64,000 nucleotides of DNA from Actinomadura_E scrupuli (GTDB taxonomy: Bacteria; Actinomycetota; Actinomycetes; Streptosporangiales; Streptosporangiaceae): positions 124,001 through 188,000 of the forward strand of contig NZ_JBPCCU010000007.1 in NCBI RefSeq assembly GCF_050971785.1, read 5' to 3'. Positions 52,861 through 61,457 of the stretch are shown here, in pieces. A program made the position numbers and the translations under genes. Below the pieces are notes generated by a model that was not told the DNA's origin, ran no database searches, and saw only the letters and a list, made by a program, of their open reading frames with translations. How positions within the stretch are numbered: the stretch's first letter is position 1; each line of letters begins with the position of its first letter.

Positions 52861-53529
52861 TCATTCCCGGTCAAGACCTTGTTCGATGGCATATCTGACC
52901 AGTTCAACCCGGTTGTGCAACTGCAGTTTGTTAAGAGTGTTCTGCACATGGTTCTGCACTGTGCGGTGGGACAGCACCAGCCGCTGGGCGATCTGTTTGT
53001 AGCCCAGCCCCTTGGCGACCAGCCGCAGCACCTCGGTCTCCCGCTCGGTGAGCCTGGGCGCGTGCTCATCCGCCCTGCTGGGGGCCGCCGCCAGCCGGCG
53101 GTACTCGCCCAGGACCAGCCCGGCCAGCCCGGGAGTGAACACGGCGTCCCCGTCCGCGGTGCGGCGCACGGCGTCGAGGAACTCGCTCCGGCCCGCGGAC
53201 TTGACCAGGTAACCGGTCGCCCCCGCCTTGACCGCCTCGAGCACGTCCTCCTGCTCGCCGCTGGCCGAGAGCACCAGGACCCGCACGGCGGGCTCCGCGG
53301 CGGCGAGCCCGCGGGCGACCTCCACCCCGCTGATGTCGGGAAGCTGCAGGTCGACCACCGCCACCTGGGGCCGGGCCGCCGCCGCGATCCGCAGCGCCGT
53401 ACGGCCGTCGCCGGCCGTGGCCACGACGTCGTACCCCGCCTCCGCGAGGTCGCGGGCGACCGCCTCCCGCCACATTGGGTGATCGTCCACGACCATTACT
53501 CGAACCGCACTATCCGTCACGATCGGCAT
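52861..53529 (-). CDS. NarL/LuxR-family response regulator, MacR-like
   Basis: 222 residues. Receiver domain 1-125 (VMVVDDHPMWREAV, phospho-Asp in VAVVDLQLPDISG, Lys in GYLVKSAG), then a LuxR helix-turn-helix (LTERETEVLRLVAKGLGYKQ, RLVLSHRTVQNHVQNTL). Close to the MacR pattern of Streptomyces, which also lies after pfkA. ATG 53529 with GGGTGAGG upstream. The matching MacS-like kinase is not adjacent but 5 kb away. The 230-base gap downstream holds no gene that I can support. Confidence 0.85.
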   Translation of the reverse strand: MPIVTDSAVRVMVVDDHPMWREAVARDLAEAGYDVVATAGDGRTALRIAAAARPQVAVVDLQLPDISGVEVARGLAAAEPAVRVLVLSASGEQEDVLEAVKAGATGYLVKSAGRSEFLDAVRRTADGDAVFTPGLAGLVLGEYRRLAAAPSRADEHAPRLTERETEVLRLVAKGLGYKQIAQRLVLSHRTVQNHVQNTLNKLQLHNRVELVRYAIEQGLDRE

Positions 53530-53660
53530 GTTAAGCCTCACCCTTCGCACAACTTGACAAAATCGGCAAGCGAAATCCCGGCGAGACCGAACCGCAATCT
53601 GGTCGTAATAGGCATTTGCGTTCATACTCACAGAAGGAGCAGCCCTTCGGAGGTCTCGTG

Positions 53661-54326
53661 GTGAGAGGCGCTGTGCGCGCGATTCTCGTTGTCCTTCTGT
53701 TCGTGTTGCTGGGCTCGGCGTGCGGCTCCCCCGGCTACACCTATGTCAAGAGCTCCAAGAACAAGACCTACTTCAAGGTCCCCGCCGGCTGGCACAAGAT
53801 CGATGACGAGGCGCTGACCAAGCTGCTCAGCGGCGATCCCGACTCGGCCACCGCCCAGGCCCAGAAGCGGCTCGTCTGGACGGTGGCCTACGACGCGGCC
53901 AAGGAGCCGTCGGTCCTGCACCTGACCGGCCTGCCCTCCGACGACCCGGTGGTGCTGGCGATGGTGCGCCCGTTGAGCCAGGCAGAGCAGGGCCAGGTCT
54001 CGCTGGACGCGCTGCGCAACCTCGGCGGGACCGTCACCGCCGACGCCCGGGAGGCCGCCGCGCAGCAGGGCTCGGCGGACGAGAGCTTCGAATGGCTGCG
54101 GGACCAGGTGCTCAGACCCGGGCACGGGCTGCGTGGCGTGCGAGAGGTCTACAACACCTCACCGAACCCGGTCAGCGGCCTGCTGACCACCGACAGAACC
54201 GTGCTCGCCAGTGACGACGGACGTTTGTACCTCTTCGTCATCCGCTGCTCGGCCCACTGCTACCGGACCCGCGCGAGCGAACTCGATGCGATCGCGCGCT
54301 CGTTCACGGTGAGGAACCGCCCATGA
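53661..54326 (+). CDS. putative lipoprotein
   Basis: 221 residues. Hydrophobic leader (AVRAILVVLLFVLLG) ending in GSAC, with Cys21 as the lipidated residue. The body (YTYVKSSKNKTYFKVPAGWH and on) is a PsbP/Mog1-like alpha-beta fold by appearance, and the end has SELDAIARSFTVRNRP. GTG 53661 gives a seven-base gap to GGAGG; GTG 53658 is possible. The stop overlaps the FtsH-like gene (ATGA), so they probably work together at the membrane. Confidence 0.75.
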   Translation: MRGAVRAILVVLLFVLLGSACGSPGYTYVKSSKNKTYFKVPAGWHKIDDEALTKLLSGDPDSATAQAQKRLVWTVAYDAAKEPSVLHLTGLPSDDPVVLAMVRPLSQAEQGQVSLDALRNLGGTVTADAREAAAQQGSADESFEWLRDQVLRPGHGLRGVREVYNTSPNPVSGLLTTDRTVLASDDGRLYLFVIRCSAHCYRTRASELDAIARSFTVRNRP

Positions 54327-56812
54327 TCTTCCGTCGCAAGAAGACCGACCAGCCCGACGACCAGCCGATCATGGACACGACGGAAGCCGCCGAGCACCCG
54401 GAGGGCCTGCGGCCGCCGGACGACGCGCCGCACGGCGGCGACGAGACCCGGCGCAAGCGGCTCTCTCTGTGGGATCGCTCCAAATACCTGCTGCTGCTCA
54501 CCGTCGTATGGTTCGCCCTGGTCTGGGCGTCGATGGCGGACGATCCGCTGCTGCCGTTCGGTGACGCCATGCGCATCCAGACCCGGACGGGCTGGTGGGT
54601 CTTCGCCGTCGGCGGGATCGAGCTGCTCCGGCAGATCCATTTCCTGGTCAGCGAGCGCTGGTCCCGCTACCACCTGTTCTGGACCAGGCGGGTCTTCGGC
54701 GGATTCGAGCGCTTCAGCCACCGGCGCTTCAGCGCCTGGACCCGGTTCCGGCTCTGGCGGGCCTTCGCCTGGGTGTTCTGGATCGCCGTCTTCGCCGTGG
54801 TGGCGGGCAGGCTGCTGCACACCTCGCCGCCGCTGGCGCTGTTCCAGGCGCCGGCGCTGCTGTGGCAGGCGATGCCGCTGCTGATGCAGCTCGCCTTCGC
54901 GTTCTTCTTCGTCGTCTTCCAGTTCGTCGGGCTGTTCTGGTTCCTGTCCCGCGGCGGTATCGACGTCTACTACCCCGACGACATCAAGACCCGGTTCACC
55001 GACGTCTGGGGCCAGGACCACGTCGTCGAGCGGGTCAAGGAGAACATCGTCTTCCTGGAGCGGCCGCTGGAGATCGAGGAGAAGGGCGGGTACGTGCCCG
55101 GCGGGCTGCTGCTGTGGGGACCTCCGGGCACCGGCAAGACGCTCATGGCCGAGGCGGTGGCGGGCGAGACCGGCAAGCCGTACGTCTTCGTGGACCCCGG
55201 CGCGTTCATCCAGATGTTCTTCGGCATCGGGGTGCTCAAGGTCAAGTCGCTGTTCCGCAAGCTGCGCAGGCTCTCGCTCCGCTACGGCGGCGTGATCGTG
55301 TTCTTCGACGAGGCCGACTCCCTGGGCCGCCGCGGCGCACTGGCCCAGGCCGGGCCGCCCGGCCAGGCGGGGCTGTCCCCCGCCGCCGCCTTCCAGCGGG
55401 CGGGGTGCAACGGCACCGCCTACCTCTCCTCCGACCTGCGGTGGACGCTCGCCCGCACGGCGCTGTCGCCCGGCCCGGCCGACCTCGCGGCGGAGCCGCC
55501 GGAGCCAGGCCGCAGCCGGTTCGTGGCGGGCGCCGGCATGGGCGGCGGCGGTGGCGACATGGGCACCCTGCAGGCCCTGCTCACCGAGCTGTCCGGCCTG
55601 AAGAAGCCCCGTGGCCTGGTGAACCGGTACGTCCGCCGGCTGGTGGGGATGCGGCCCAAGCCGCCGCCGAAGTACCGCATCCTCGTCATGATGGCGACCA
55701 ACATGCCCGAGTCGCTGGACGAGGCGCTGTTGCGCCCCGGCCGCATCGACCGCATCTACAAGGTCGGCTACCCCTCCAAGCCCGGCCGGGTCCGCACCTA
55801 CCAGGGCTACTTCTCCAAGGTCCGGCACGAGCTCACCGACGAGCAGATCGACAAGCTCGCGACGATCACTCCGTACGCCACCGGCGCGACCATCAAGGAC
55901 CTCGTCAACGAGGCGCTGATCACCGCGATCCGGGACGGCCGGGAGGTCATCGGCTGGGCGGACGTCATGCACGCCAAGCGGCTCAAGCAGCTCGGGCCGC
56001 CCGAGGACGTGGAGTACATCGAGCGGGAGCGGCACGCGGTCGCGGTGCACGAGGCGTGCCATGCCGTCATGGCCTACCGGACCCGCCGGCACCTGGAGAT
56101 CGACATCGCGACGATCGAGAAGGGCAGCGACTATCTGGGCATGGTCGCCAGCGTGAAGCCGGAGGACCAGTTCACCCGGTGGCGCAGCGAGTACGAGGCC
56201 GACATCCTGGTGTCGCTGGCGTCACTGGCCGGTGAGCGGATGTTCTTCGGCCAGGACAGCTCCTCCGGGGTGTCCGGCGACCTCGAGTCGGCGACCACCG
56301 TGGCCTCGCTGATGGAGGCCCTCTGGGGCATGGGCAGCGGCATCTCCTCGCTGACCGCGCTGCAGGCGCTGGGCATCGCGGCGGGCAACCCCCAGGCCCG
56401 GGCCGGCCGCCGCGGCATCGGCTTCGGCGCCGTGCCGAAGGCGGCCGACGACCGGGCGGGAGCGGGCAACCTCGGCGAGCGGATCGAGGTGCTGCTGGGG
56501 ACGCTGCTGGACCGTGCCGCGCAGATCCTGACCGAGAACCGGCACGACGTGCTCGCGCTGGCCCACGCGCTGGAGACGCACAAGACCCTGACCGGCGACG
56601 ACGTCATCGCGGTGCTCGAGAGACGGCCGGGACCGCTGATCGACGGGACGCTCTACCAGGGGTCGCGGCTGGCGGCCGAGCTGGAGAGCTACCACGAGGC
56701 CGCCGTGTCCGCCCACGCGGGGCACACCAACGTGCAGCTCAGCCTGCCCCCCGTGCCGGAGGGCGAGAAGCCGCAGAACACGGGCGACGGGGTGGCCGCC
56801 GCCCGCACCTGA
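54323..56812 (+). CDS. FtsH-like AAA membrane protease with an insertion in the ATPase domain
   Basis: 829 residues. About four hydrophobic segments in residues 50-210, then an AAA domain: Walker A GPPGTGKT (266-273), pore-like FFGIG (299-303), Walker B VIVFFDEAD (324-332), sensor and arginine region MATNMPESLDEALLRPGRID. A C-terminal zinc-protease domain has HEACH (576-580) and the third ligand region SGDLESATTVAS. Between Walker B and LLTELSGL about 75 residues are inserted (340-415, Gly/Pro/Ala-rich). Longer than classical FtsH and a paralogue rather than the essential one. Confidence 0.85.
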   Translation: MIFRRKKTDQPDDQPIMDTTEAAEHPEGLRPPDDAPHGGDETRRKRLSLWDRSKYLLLLTVVWFALVWASMADDPLLPFGDAMRIQTRTGWWVFAVGGIELLRQIHFLVSERWSRYHLFWTRRVFGGFERFSHRRFSAWTRFRLWRAFAWVFWIAVFAVVAGRLLHTSPPLALFQAPALLWQAMPLLMQLAFAFFFVVFQFVGLFWFLSRGGIDVYYPDDIKTRFTDVWGQDHVVERVKENIVFLERPLEIEEKGGYVPGGLLLWGPPGTGKTLMAEAVAGETGKPYVFVDPGAFIQMFFGIGVLKVKSLFRKLRRLSLRYGGVIVFFDEADSLGRRGALAQAGPPGQAGLSPAAAFQRAGCNGTAYLSSDLRWTLARTALSPGPADLAAEPPEPGRSRFVAGAGMGGGGGDMGTLQALLTELSGLKKPRGLVNRYVRRLVGMRPKPPPKYRILVMMATNMPESLDEALLRPGRIDRIYKVGYPSKPGRVRTYQGYFSKVRHELTDEQIDKLATITPYATGATIKDLVNEALITAIRDGREVIGWADVMHAKRLKQLGPPEDVEYIERERHAVAVHEACHAVMAYRTRRHLEIDIATIEKGSDYLGMVASVKPEDQFTRWRSEYEADILVSLASLAGERMFFGQDSSSGVSGDLESATTVASLMEALWGMGSGISSLTALQALGIAAGNPQARAGRRGIGFGAVPKAADDRAGAGNLGERIEVLLGTLLDRAAQILTENRHDVLALAHALETHKTLTGDDVIAVLERRPGPLIDGTLYQGSRLAAELESYHEAAVSAHAGHTNVQLSLPPVPEGEKPQNTGDGVAAART

Positions 56813-57298
56813 TCAGCTGGCCTGGGCGGAGGGAGTCGGCTGCGCCGGCACCGGTGCCGTGGGAGCCGGCTGCACCGGCACCGGCACCCGGTACATCGGC
56901 ATCTTCCCCGGACGGTTGCCGTACCAGCCGGGCCCGGGCGGCATGCCTCCGCCCTGGCCGCGGTACCGGCTGTACGGGCCGTCCCCGCGCATGAACGGGC
57001 CGGCGTGCCGGCCGTAGTCCGCGTAGCGGCCGTGATGGTGGTCGTCGCCGATCACCGCGTCCGCCGCGGCCACCACCACGCCACCGACGAGCCCGCCGAT
57101 CAGGCCCGCCGCGAGCAGCTGCACCGGACGCCGGGCGCCCACCCTGCGCAGACGTTCCCGGCGGCTGGGGCCGGTCGCCGCCGCCGGTGCCGCCTCGGGC
57201 GCCGCCTCGGCGGGCGGCGGTGGTGACGATGACGCCACCGGCCGGTCCGCGGGGTCGCCCGGCGGCCCGGCCGGCCCCTGCTGAATCTCGTCTGCCAC
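56813..57298 (-). CDS. single-pass membrane protein, Pro/Gly-rich
   Basis: 161 residues: an acidic/Pro/Ala N-terminus with an Arg-rich stop-transfer (RRERLRRVGARR), one helix (LLAAGLIGGLVGGVVVAAAD), then an external His/Tyr/Gly-rich part (DDHHHGRYADYGRHAG) and a Pro-rich end. GTG 57298 with GAGGAGGAATC upstream. Its stop codon abuts that of the FtsH-like gene with no base between. Function unknown; the His cluster could bind metal. Confidence 0.7.
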   Translation of the reverse strand: MADEIQQGPAGPPGDPADRPVASSSPPPPAEAAPEAAPAAATGPSRRERLRRVGARRPVQLLAAGLIGGLVGGVVVAAADAVIGDDHHHGRYADYGRHAGPFMRGDGPYSRYRGQGGGMPPGPGWYGNRPGKMPMYRVPVPVQPAPTAPVPAQPTPSAQAS

Positions 57299-57610
57299 GA
57301 TTCCTCCTCGTCACCGCCGATGTTGCGGCCCCATCATGCGCTAGTCCGCTTAAATCCCTCGTAAGGTGCATTTTTGGCCAGGTCGGGCGAGTCGGGGCCG
57401 TCCGTCCTTTATCAAGTTGCTGACAACTCCGGGCGGAAAAGCCTGCGGCCGGGCACATTACTTACCGCGCCGGTTCGGCCATGATTTCCTCCGGCAGATC
57501 CACGCAGGCTCCCGGGCGTCCTGATCGATCGGTCCGGACCAGGCACGCCTTCACCTCCCTGAGCCCCTGGTGCGCATGCGCAACGTGTGTCCGTAGTGGA
57601 GGTGTGTTCG

Positions 57611-58387
57611 GTGACCGCACGGCCAGTGCCCGATGAAGTCCTCCTGGCGGAGGCCATCCGCGCCGAAGAGGAGGCCGCCCAGGCGGCCGGCTCCGACGCG
57701 TCGCCTTCCCCGGGCGGATCCGCCTCCGCGCGGAGCGGCCCTCCCCCGGACAGAGCCGGGCGCCGCCGCGCCAGGCGGTGGGTCCCGATCGCCGCGGCCC
57801 TCGCCGCCTGCGCCGGGATCGCCTACCTCGTCCTGTTCGTGCCCGCGCCCCGCTACGGCGGCGGACCGCGGGATCCCGCCTCGCAGGCGGCCGCGCCGAC
57901 GAGCGGCGCCCTGGCACCACCGCAGACCGGTGCCGCCTCACCGGTCCCGTCGCCCTCCGAGTCGTCGTCCTCGTCCACGGCGAGCCCTTCCCCGGAGGTC
58001 ACCCCGACGGCTCCCCCGGCGCAGCCGGTGCCGGACCGTCCGACCAAGGCTCCCGCGCCGGGCGGCACGTCCGGAACCCGCCGCGGGACCCTCGCGGTGG
58101 GCGACGCGGGATGCCGGAACGTCGGCGCCGCCGGTCTGCCGAGGAGCTGCCGCCTCACCCTCACCGCGCGCGGAGGCACCGTCCGGTGGTCGGTCACCGC
58201 GATCGACCCGGGCATCGCCCGGGTCAGGGCCTCGGGCGGCGGCACCCTGTCCAGTGGCCGGTCCACGACCGTGACCGTCGTCGTCAGCCCGACCATCGGC
58301 TGCTACATCCGCGGCCGGGGCACCGCCACCATCGGCTTCTCCCCGGGCGGCACCGCCACGGTCACCTACGCCTGCTGGCACGTCTGA
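57611..58387 (+). CDS. single-pass membrane protein with external beta-rich, Cys-containing domain
   Basis: 258 residues. A cytoplasmic part begins VTARPVPDEVLLAEAIRAEE, followed by an Arg-rich stretch, one helix (WVPIAAALAACAGIAYLVLF), a Ser/Pro linker (about 85-150) and a C-terminal beta domain with four Cys (AGCRNVG, RSCRLTL, IGCYIRG, TYACWHV) that could form two disulfides. GTG 57611 has GGAGG eight bases upstream; earlier in-frame GTGs exist. The 310-base divergent gap before it shows no other gene. Family not recognised. Confidence 0.7.
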   Translation: MTARPVPDEVLLAEAIRAEEEAAQAAGSDASPSPGGSASARSGPPPDRAGRRRARRWVPIAAALAACAGIAYLVLFVPAPRYGGGPRDPASQAAAPTSGALAPPQTGAASPVPSPSESSSSSTASPSPEVTPTAPPAQPVPDRPTKAPAPGGTSGTRRGTLAVGDAGCRNVGAAGLPRSCRLTLTARGGTVRWSVTAIDPGIARVRASGGGTLSSGRSTTVTVVVSPTIGCYIRGRGTATIGFSPGGTATVTYACWHV

Positions 58388-58447
58388 CGGCGCTCCCTGC
58401 GTCGCCCCTGGCCCGCGCCCGCCCGCGCCGGTCCACGCCCCGCCCGT

Positions 58448-58560
58448 GCCGTTCCGCGCCGTTCCACGCCGTTCCACGCCGTTCGGCGCCGTTCCGCGCC
58501 CGGCCCGCGCGATCGGCGCCCGGCCCGCGCGGTCGGCGTCCGGCCGGTGGCGGTCCGCGC
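58448..58560. repeat. 10-bp repeat (five copies) followed by 20-bp repeat (about two copies)
   Basis: Units near GCCGTTCCAC start at 58448, 58458, 58468, 58478 and 58488. Then CGGCCCGCGCGATCGGCGCC (58501-58520) is repeated with changes at 58521-58540 and partly after. The block lies between the ends of two convergent genes. Confidence 0.8.
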
Positions 58561-58565
58561 CCGGT

Positions 58566-59720
58566 TCACCCGGCCGGGACGCTCATCTCGATCTCGGTGC
58601 CCTCGCCCGGGGCCGAGGTGATGGCGACGGTGCCGCCGAGGTCGCGAACGCGGCCGCGGATGGACTGGGCGATGCCGAGCCGGCCGTCCGCGGCGGCCTC
58701 GGCGGTCCGGCCCGGCGGGATGCCCGGCCCGTCGTCGCGGATGCTCACGGTGACGGTCTCCCCCGCCTGCTCCACGAGCACCCACGCCCGGGTGCCGGAA
58801 CCGCAGTGCCGTGCCACGTTGTCCAGTGCCGCGCCGACGGCGGCCTGGAGCTCCCTGGCCGTCCGCCCCGGCAGCCGCACCGGCGTGGCGGGGGCCGACA
58901 CGGTCACCGTCATCGACGAGTAGCCCTGCAGCAGCCCGCGCAGATCGGCCTGCCCGCCGGGGTCGCCGGACGGGTCCGGTGCCCCGATGAGCGCCCGCAG
59001 GGCGGCCTCCTGCTCCCCGGCGAGCCGTCCCAGCTCCGCCGCCTCACCGCCGAGCTCGCCGCCCCTGCGCTGCACGAGGGTGAGCACCTGCAGGACCGAG
59101 TCGTGGATCCGCCGGGCCAGCCGCTCCCGTTCCCGGGTGGCGGCCTCGACCTCGATCGCCTGGGCCAGCCTGGCCTCCGCGTCGATGCCCAGCTTGGCCA
59201 CGTGCCCGACCACCACCCCGGCCATGAACACCAGGACGATCCCGTTGAAGGTGCTCGGCGTCGGCCGGAAGCCGAGCCCGGCCAGGCCGGGCACGCTGAC
59301 GCCGGCGACACCGATCACGGCCGCCGCCACCGTGCCGCGGCGCTTGCCGCCCGAGACGGCCCAGGCCAGCACGGCGCCTGCGACCCAGGCCGCCGTCAGG
59401 GTGGGCGCCCCCCGGTGCAGCCGGTCCGCGGTCTCGACCCAGGTCGTGGACAGCAGGCAGCCCGCCGCGACGGCGAGGTCGGCCACCAGCAGCCGCCAGG
59501 TCCGGCGGGACGGCGCCCGGTAGGCGTGGACGGCGTAGCCGGTCCAGCCCGCCATCACGGCGAGGACGGCCCACCCACCGGCCGGATGCCGGTACGCGGA
59601 CGAGTGCGGCACGATGAGGGCCGCGGCGTAGACCAGCGCCACCACCCGGAAGACCGCGATCGCCCGCCACAGCGGGACCTCGAATCCCACCGCGGGCTCC
59701 GGGGACCGCTCGGCCCGCAC
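58566..59720 (-). CDS. sensor histidine kinase, MacS-like
   Basis: 384 residues. Five to six membrane helices in residues 15-175, then the phosphoacceptor RRIHDSVLQVLTLVQRRG (His206) and an ATPase domain (GAALDNVARHCG, IRDDGPGIPPG, GRLGIAQSIRGRVRDLGG). This is the NarL-type kinase architecture and matches a MacR-like regulator 5 kb away. I chose GTG 59720, ten bases after the acyltransferase stop; GTG 59759 would overlap it. Probably co-transcribed with the acyltransferase. Confidence 0.85.
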   Translation of the reverse strand: MRAERSPEPAVGFEVPLWRAIAVFRVVALVYAAALIVPHSSAYRHPAGGWAVLAVMAGWTGYAVHAYRAPSRRTWRLLVADLAVAAGCLLSTTWVETADRLHRGAPTLTAAWVAGAVLAWAVSGGKRRGTVAAAVIGVAGVSVPGLAGLGFRPTPSTFNGIVLVFMAGVVVGHVAKLGIDAEARLAQAIEVEAATRERERLARRIHDSVLQVLTLVQRRGGELGGEAAELGRLAGEQEAALRALIGAPDPSGDPGGQADLRGLLQGYSSMTVTVSAPATPVRLPGRTARELQAAVGAALDNVARHCGSGTRAWVLVEQAGETVTVSIRDDGPGIPPGRTAEAAADGRLGIAQSIRGRVRDLGGTVAITSAPGEGTEIEMSVPAG

Positions 59721-59730
59721 CGTGTCCCCG

Positions 59731-60456
59731 TCAGGTCTCGTCGTCCTCGTCCTCGTCACGCGCGGGCCGGGGGGCCTGGCCGGCCGCCGCCGCCTTGGCG
59801 TCGGCGGCGTACACGTCGACGTACTCCTGGCCGGACAGCTCGGCGATGGCGTGCATGATCTGGTCGGTGATCGCGCGGAGCACCTCGCGGTCCTCGTCCT
59901 GGCCGTAGTAGCCGGAGAAGTCCATCGGCTTGCCGAAGCGCACCCCGGGCCGTACCCCGATGCGCGGCCAGATCTGGCCGGGGGGCATCAGCTCGAACGT
60001 GTTGATCATCGCCATGGGGATCACCGGGGCCTTCGACTCCAGGACGAGCCGGGCCACCCCGGTCTTGCCCCGGTAGAGGCGGTTGTCCGGCGCCCGGGTG
60101 CCCTCGGGGTAGATGCCGAGCAGCTTGCCCTCGCGCAGCACCCGCAGCCCCGTGGCGAGCGCCTCCTCGCTGGCGTTGCCGCCCGTACGGTCCAGCGGGA
60201 TCACTCCCACACCCCTCATGAACCCCTTGCTGATCAGGCCTTTCAGCCCTGTTCCGGTGAAGTACTCGCGCTTGCCGAGGAACACGATCGGGCGCCGCAG
60301 CGGGAGGGGGCCGAAGAAGTGGTCGGCGAACGACAGATGGTTGCCGGCGAGGATGGCCGGGCCCTCGGCGGGGACGTTGTCCATCCCCTCGTTCCTCGGA
60401 CGCCAGATGAGGTAGAGGAACGGCGCCAGGACCCCCTTGACCACCCACCAGAACAC
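59731..60456 (-). CDS. PlsC-type 1-acylglycerol-3-phosphate acyltransferase
   Basis: 241 residues. Acyltransferase motifs NHLSFADH (His and Asp), FLGKREYFTG, GVIPLDRTGGNASEE and YPEGTRAPD. It probably adds the second acyl chain in phosphatidic acid synthesis. The end is acidic (DEDEDDET). GTG 60456 with AAAGGTGG upstream. Confidence 0.9.
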   Translation of the reverse strand: MFWWVVKGVLAPFLYLIWRPRNEGMDNVPAEGPAILAGNHLSFADHFFGPLPLRRPIVFLGKREYFTGTGLKGLISKGFMRGVGVIPLDRTGGNASEEALATGLRVLREGKLLGIYPEGTRAPDNRLYRGKTGVARLVLESKAPVIPMAMINTFELMPPGQIWPRIGVRPGVRFGKPMDFSGYYGQDEDREVLRAITDQIMHAIAELSGQEYVDVYAADAKAAAAGQAPRPARDEDEDDET

Positions 60457-60632
60457 GTCGCCACCTTTCTTGTGACGCACTTCCCGTCACGAGCAGAACC
60501 GGAGATGATGGGACATCTTCCCATCTCGTGTCGCGCGGACCCACATCCCCATCTCGTCCCCCTGCACCGCGTGCGGCGGATCGGGCCGTAGGCTCAACGT
60601 TGAGTGTGTATTTAAGTCGACCGGAGGCCGTC

Positions 60633-60683
60633 ATGCAGCTGACGCCAGGCCGTCCAGGAACGTCGAAGGAGACGACCCGGTGA
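60633..60683 (+). CDS. short upstream frame MQLTPGRPGTSKETTR
   Basis: Sixteen codons starting at ATG 60633 with GGAGG five bases upstream. The TGA stop overlaps the GTG start of the next gene (GTGA at 60680-60683). The good ribosome binding site and exact overlap suggest that it is translated and couples to the gene after it. Upstream lies a 12-bp palindrome CTCAACGTTGAG (60593-60604). Confidence 0.45.
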   Translation: MQLTPGRPGTSKETTR

Positions 60684-61450
60684 GCCGCCGCGCTAATGGG
60701 CTGTCCGCGGACGCCTACACGCCGCTGATCGACCTCGCCCCGGAGCTGGCCGACACCATGCTGACCGCCCTGCGGGAGGCCGGCATCGCGGCCTACGCCG
60801 CGGACGGGGAGATCGCCGAGCCGGACGGGAGCCTCGACCGGCTCTACGTCGACGCCACCATGGAGGCGGCGGCCGAGGGCATCCTGCACGAGCATCTGGC
60901 GCGCCTGCGGGAGCAGCGCTCCGGTCAGCCGGGCGGCCCCGCCGGCGGCCTGCCCGACCTCGGGGCGGACGGCACGGCCGGGGGCTCGGGCGCCGCGACG
61001 GCGGAACGCGACGAGGACGCCATCTGGGCCGACCTCGTGGCCTCGTTCGACACCACCCCGCAGGACGGCGCCACCCCCTGGCCCGACCAGGAGAACCTCG
61101 AGCCCGAGGCCGAGCCGGAGGGCCACGACCGCGAGGGGCGGCTCCCCACCGCGCGGCTGATCAAGTCGGCGGATCCGGACGAGGCCGCCGAGCCGCCCGA
61201 GGACGACGACGAGGGCCATTACATCCCGCCGATCCCGCCGCCGCTGCCCAGCGGTGACGCGGTGACCCGGGGGGCGTGGCTGGCGCTGATCGGCGGCCCG
61301 CTCTACCTGCTGCTCACGGTCATCCTCGGCTGGGAGGTGCCCGGCTGGGCCGCGTTCACCGCGGTCGCGGCCTTCATCGGCGGATTCGTGGCGCTGGTGC
61401 TGCGGATGGGCGACGACCCGCGCGACACCGACGACGGCGCTGTGGTGTGA
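60680..61450 (+). CDS. conserved actinobacterial membrane protein
   Basis: 256 residues. An N-terminal alpha-beta part (ADTMLTALREAGIAAYAADG, DRLYVDATMEAAAEGILHEH) is followed by an acidic linker and two C-terminal membrane helices (WLALIGGPLYLLLTVILGWE, AAFTAVAAFIGGFVALVLRM). Function unknown. GTG 60680 has AAGGAG eight bases upstream and overlaps the short frame before it. Its stop lies seven bases from the end of the convergent gene. Confidence 0.78.
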   Translation: MSRRANGLSADAYTPLIDLAPELADTMLTALREAGIAAYAADGEIAEPDGSLDRLYVDATMEAAAEGILHEHLARLREQRSGQPGGPAGGLPDLGADGTAGGSGAATAERDEDAIWADLVASFDTTPQDGATPWPDQENLEPEAEPEGHDREGRLPTARLIKSADPDEAAEPPEDDDEGHYIPPIPPPLPSGDAVTRGAWLALIGGPLYLLLTVILGWEVPGWAAFTAVAAFIGGFVALVLRMGDDPRDTDDGAVV

Positions 61451-61457
61451 AGGCCGG

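Noticed and set aside
57412..57657. Minus-strand frame in the divergent gap before 57611
   Set aside because: No start signals and poor codon bias; it overlaps the start of a better gene.
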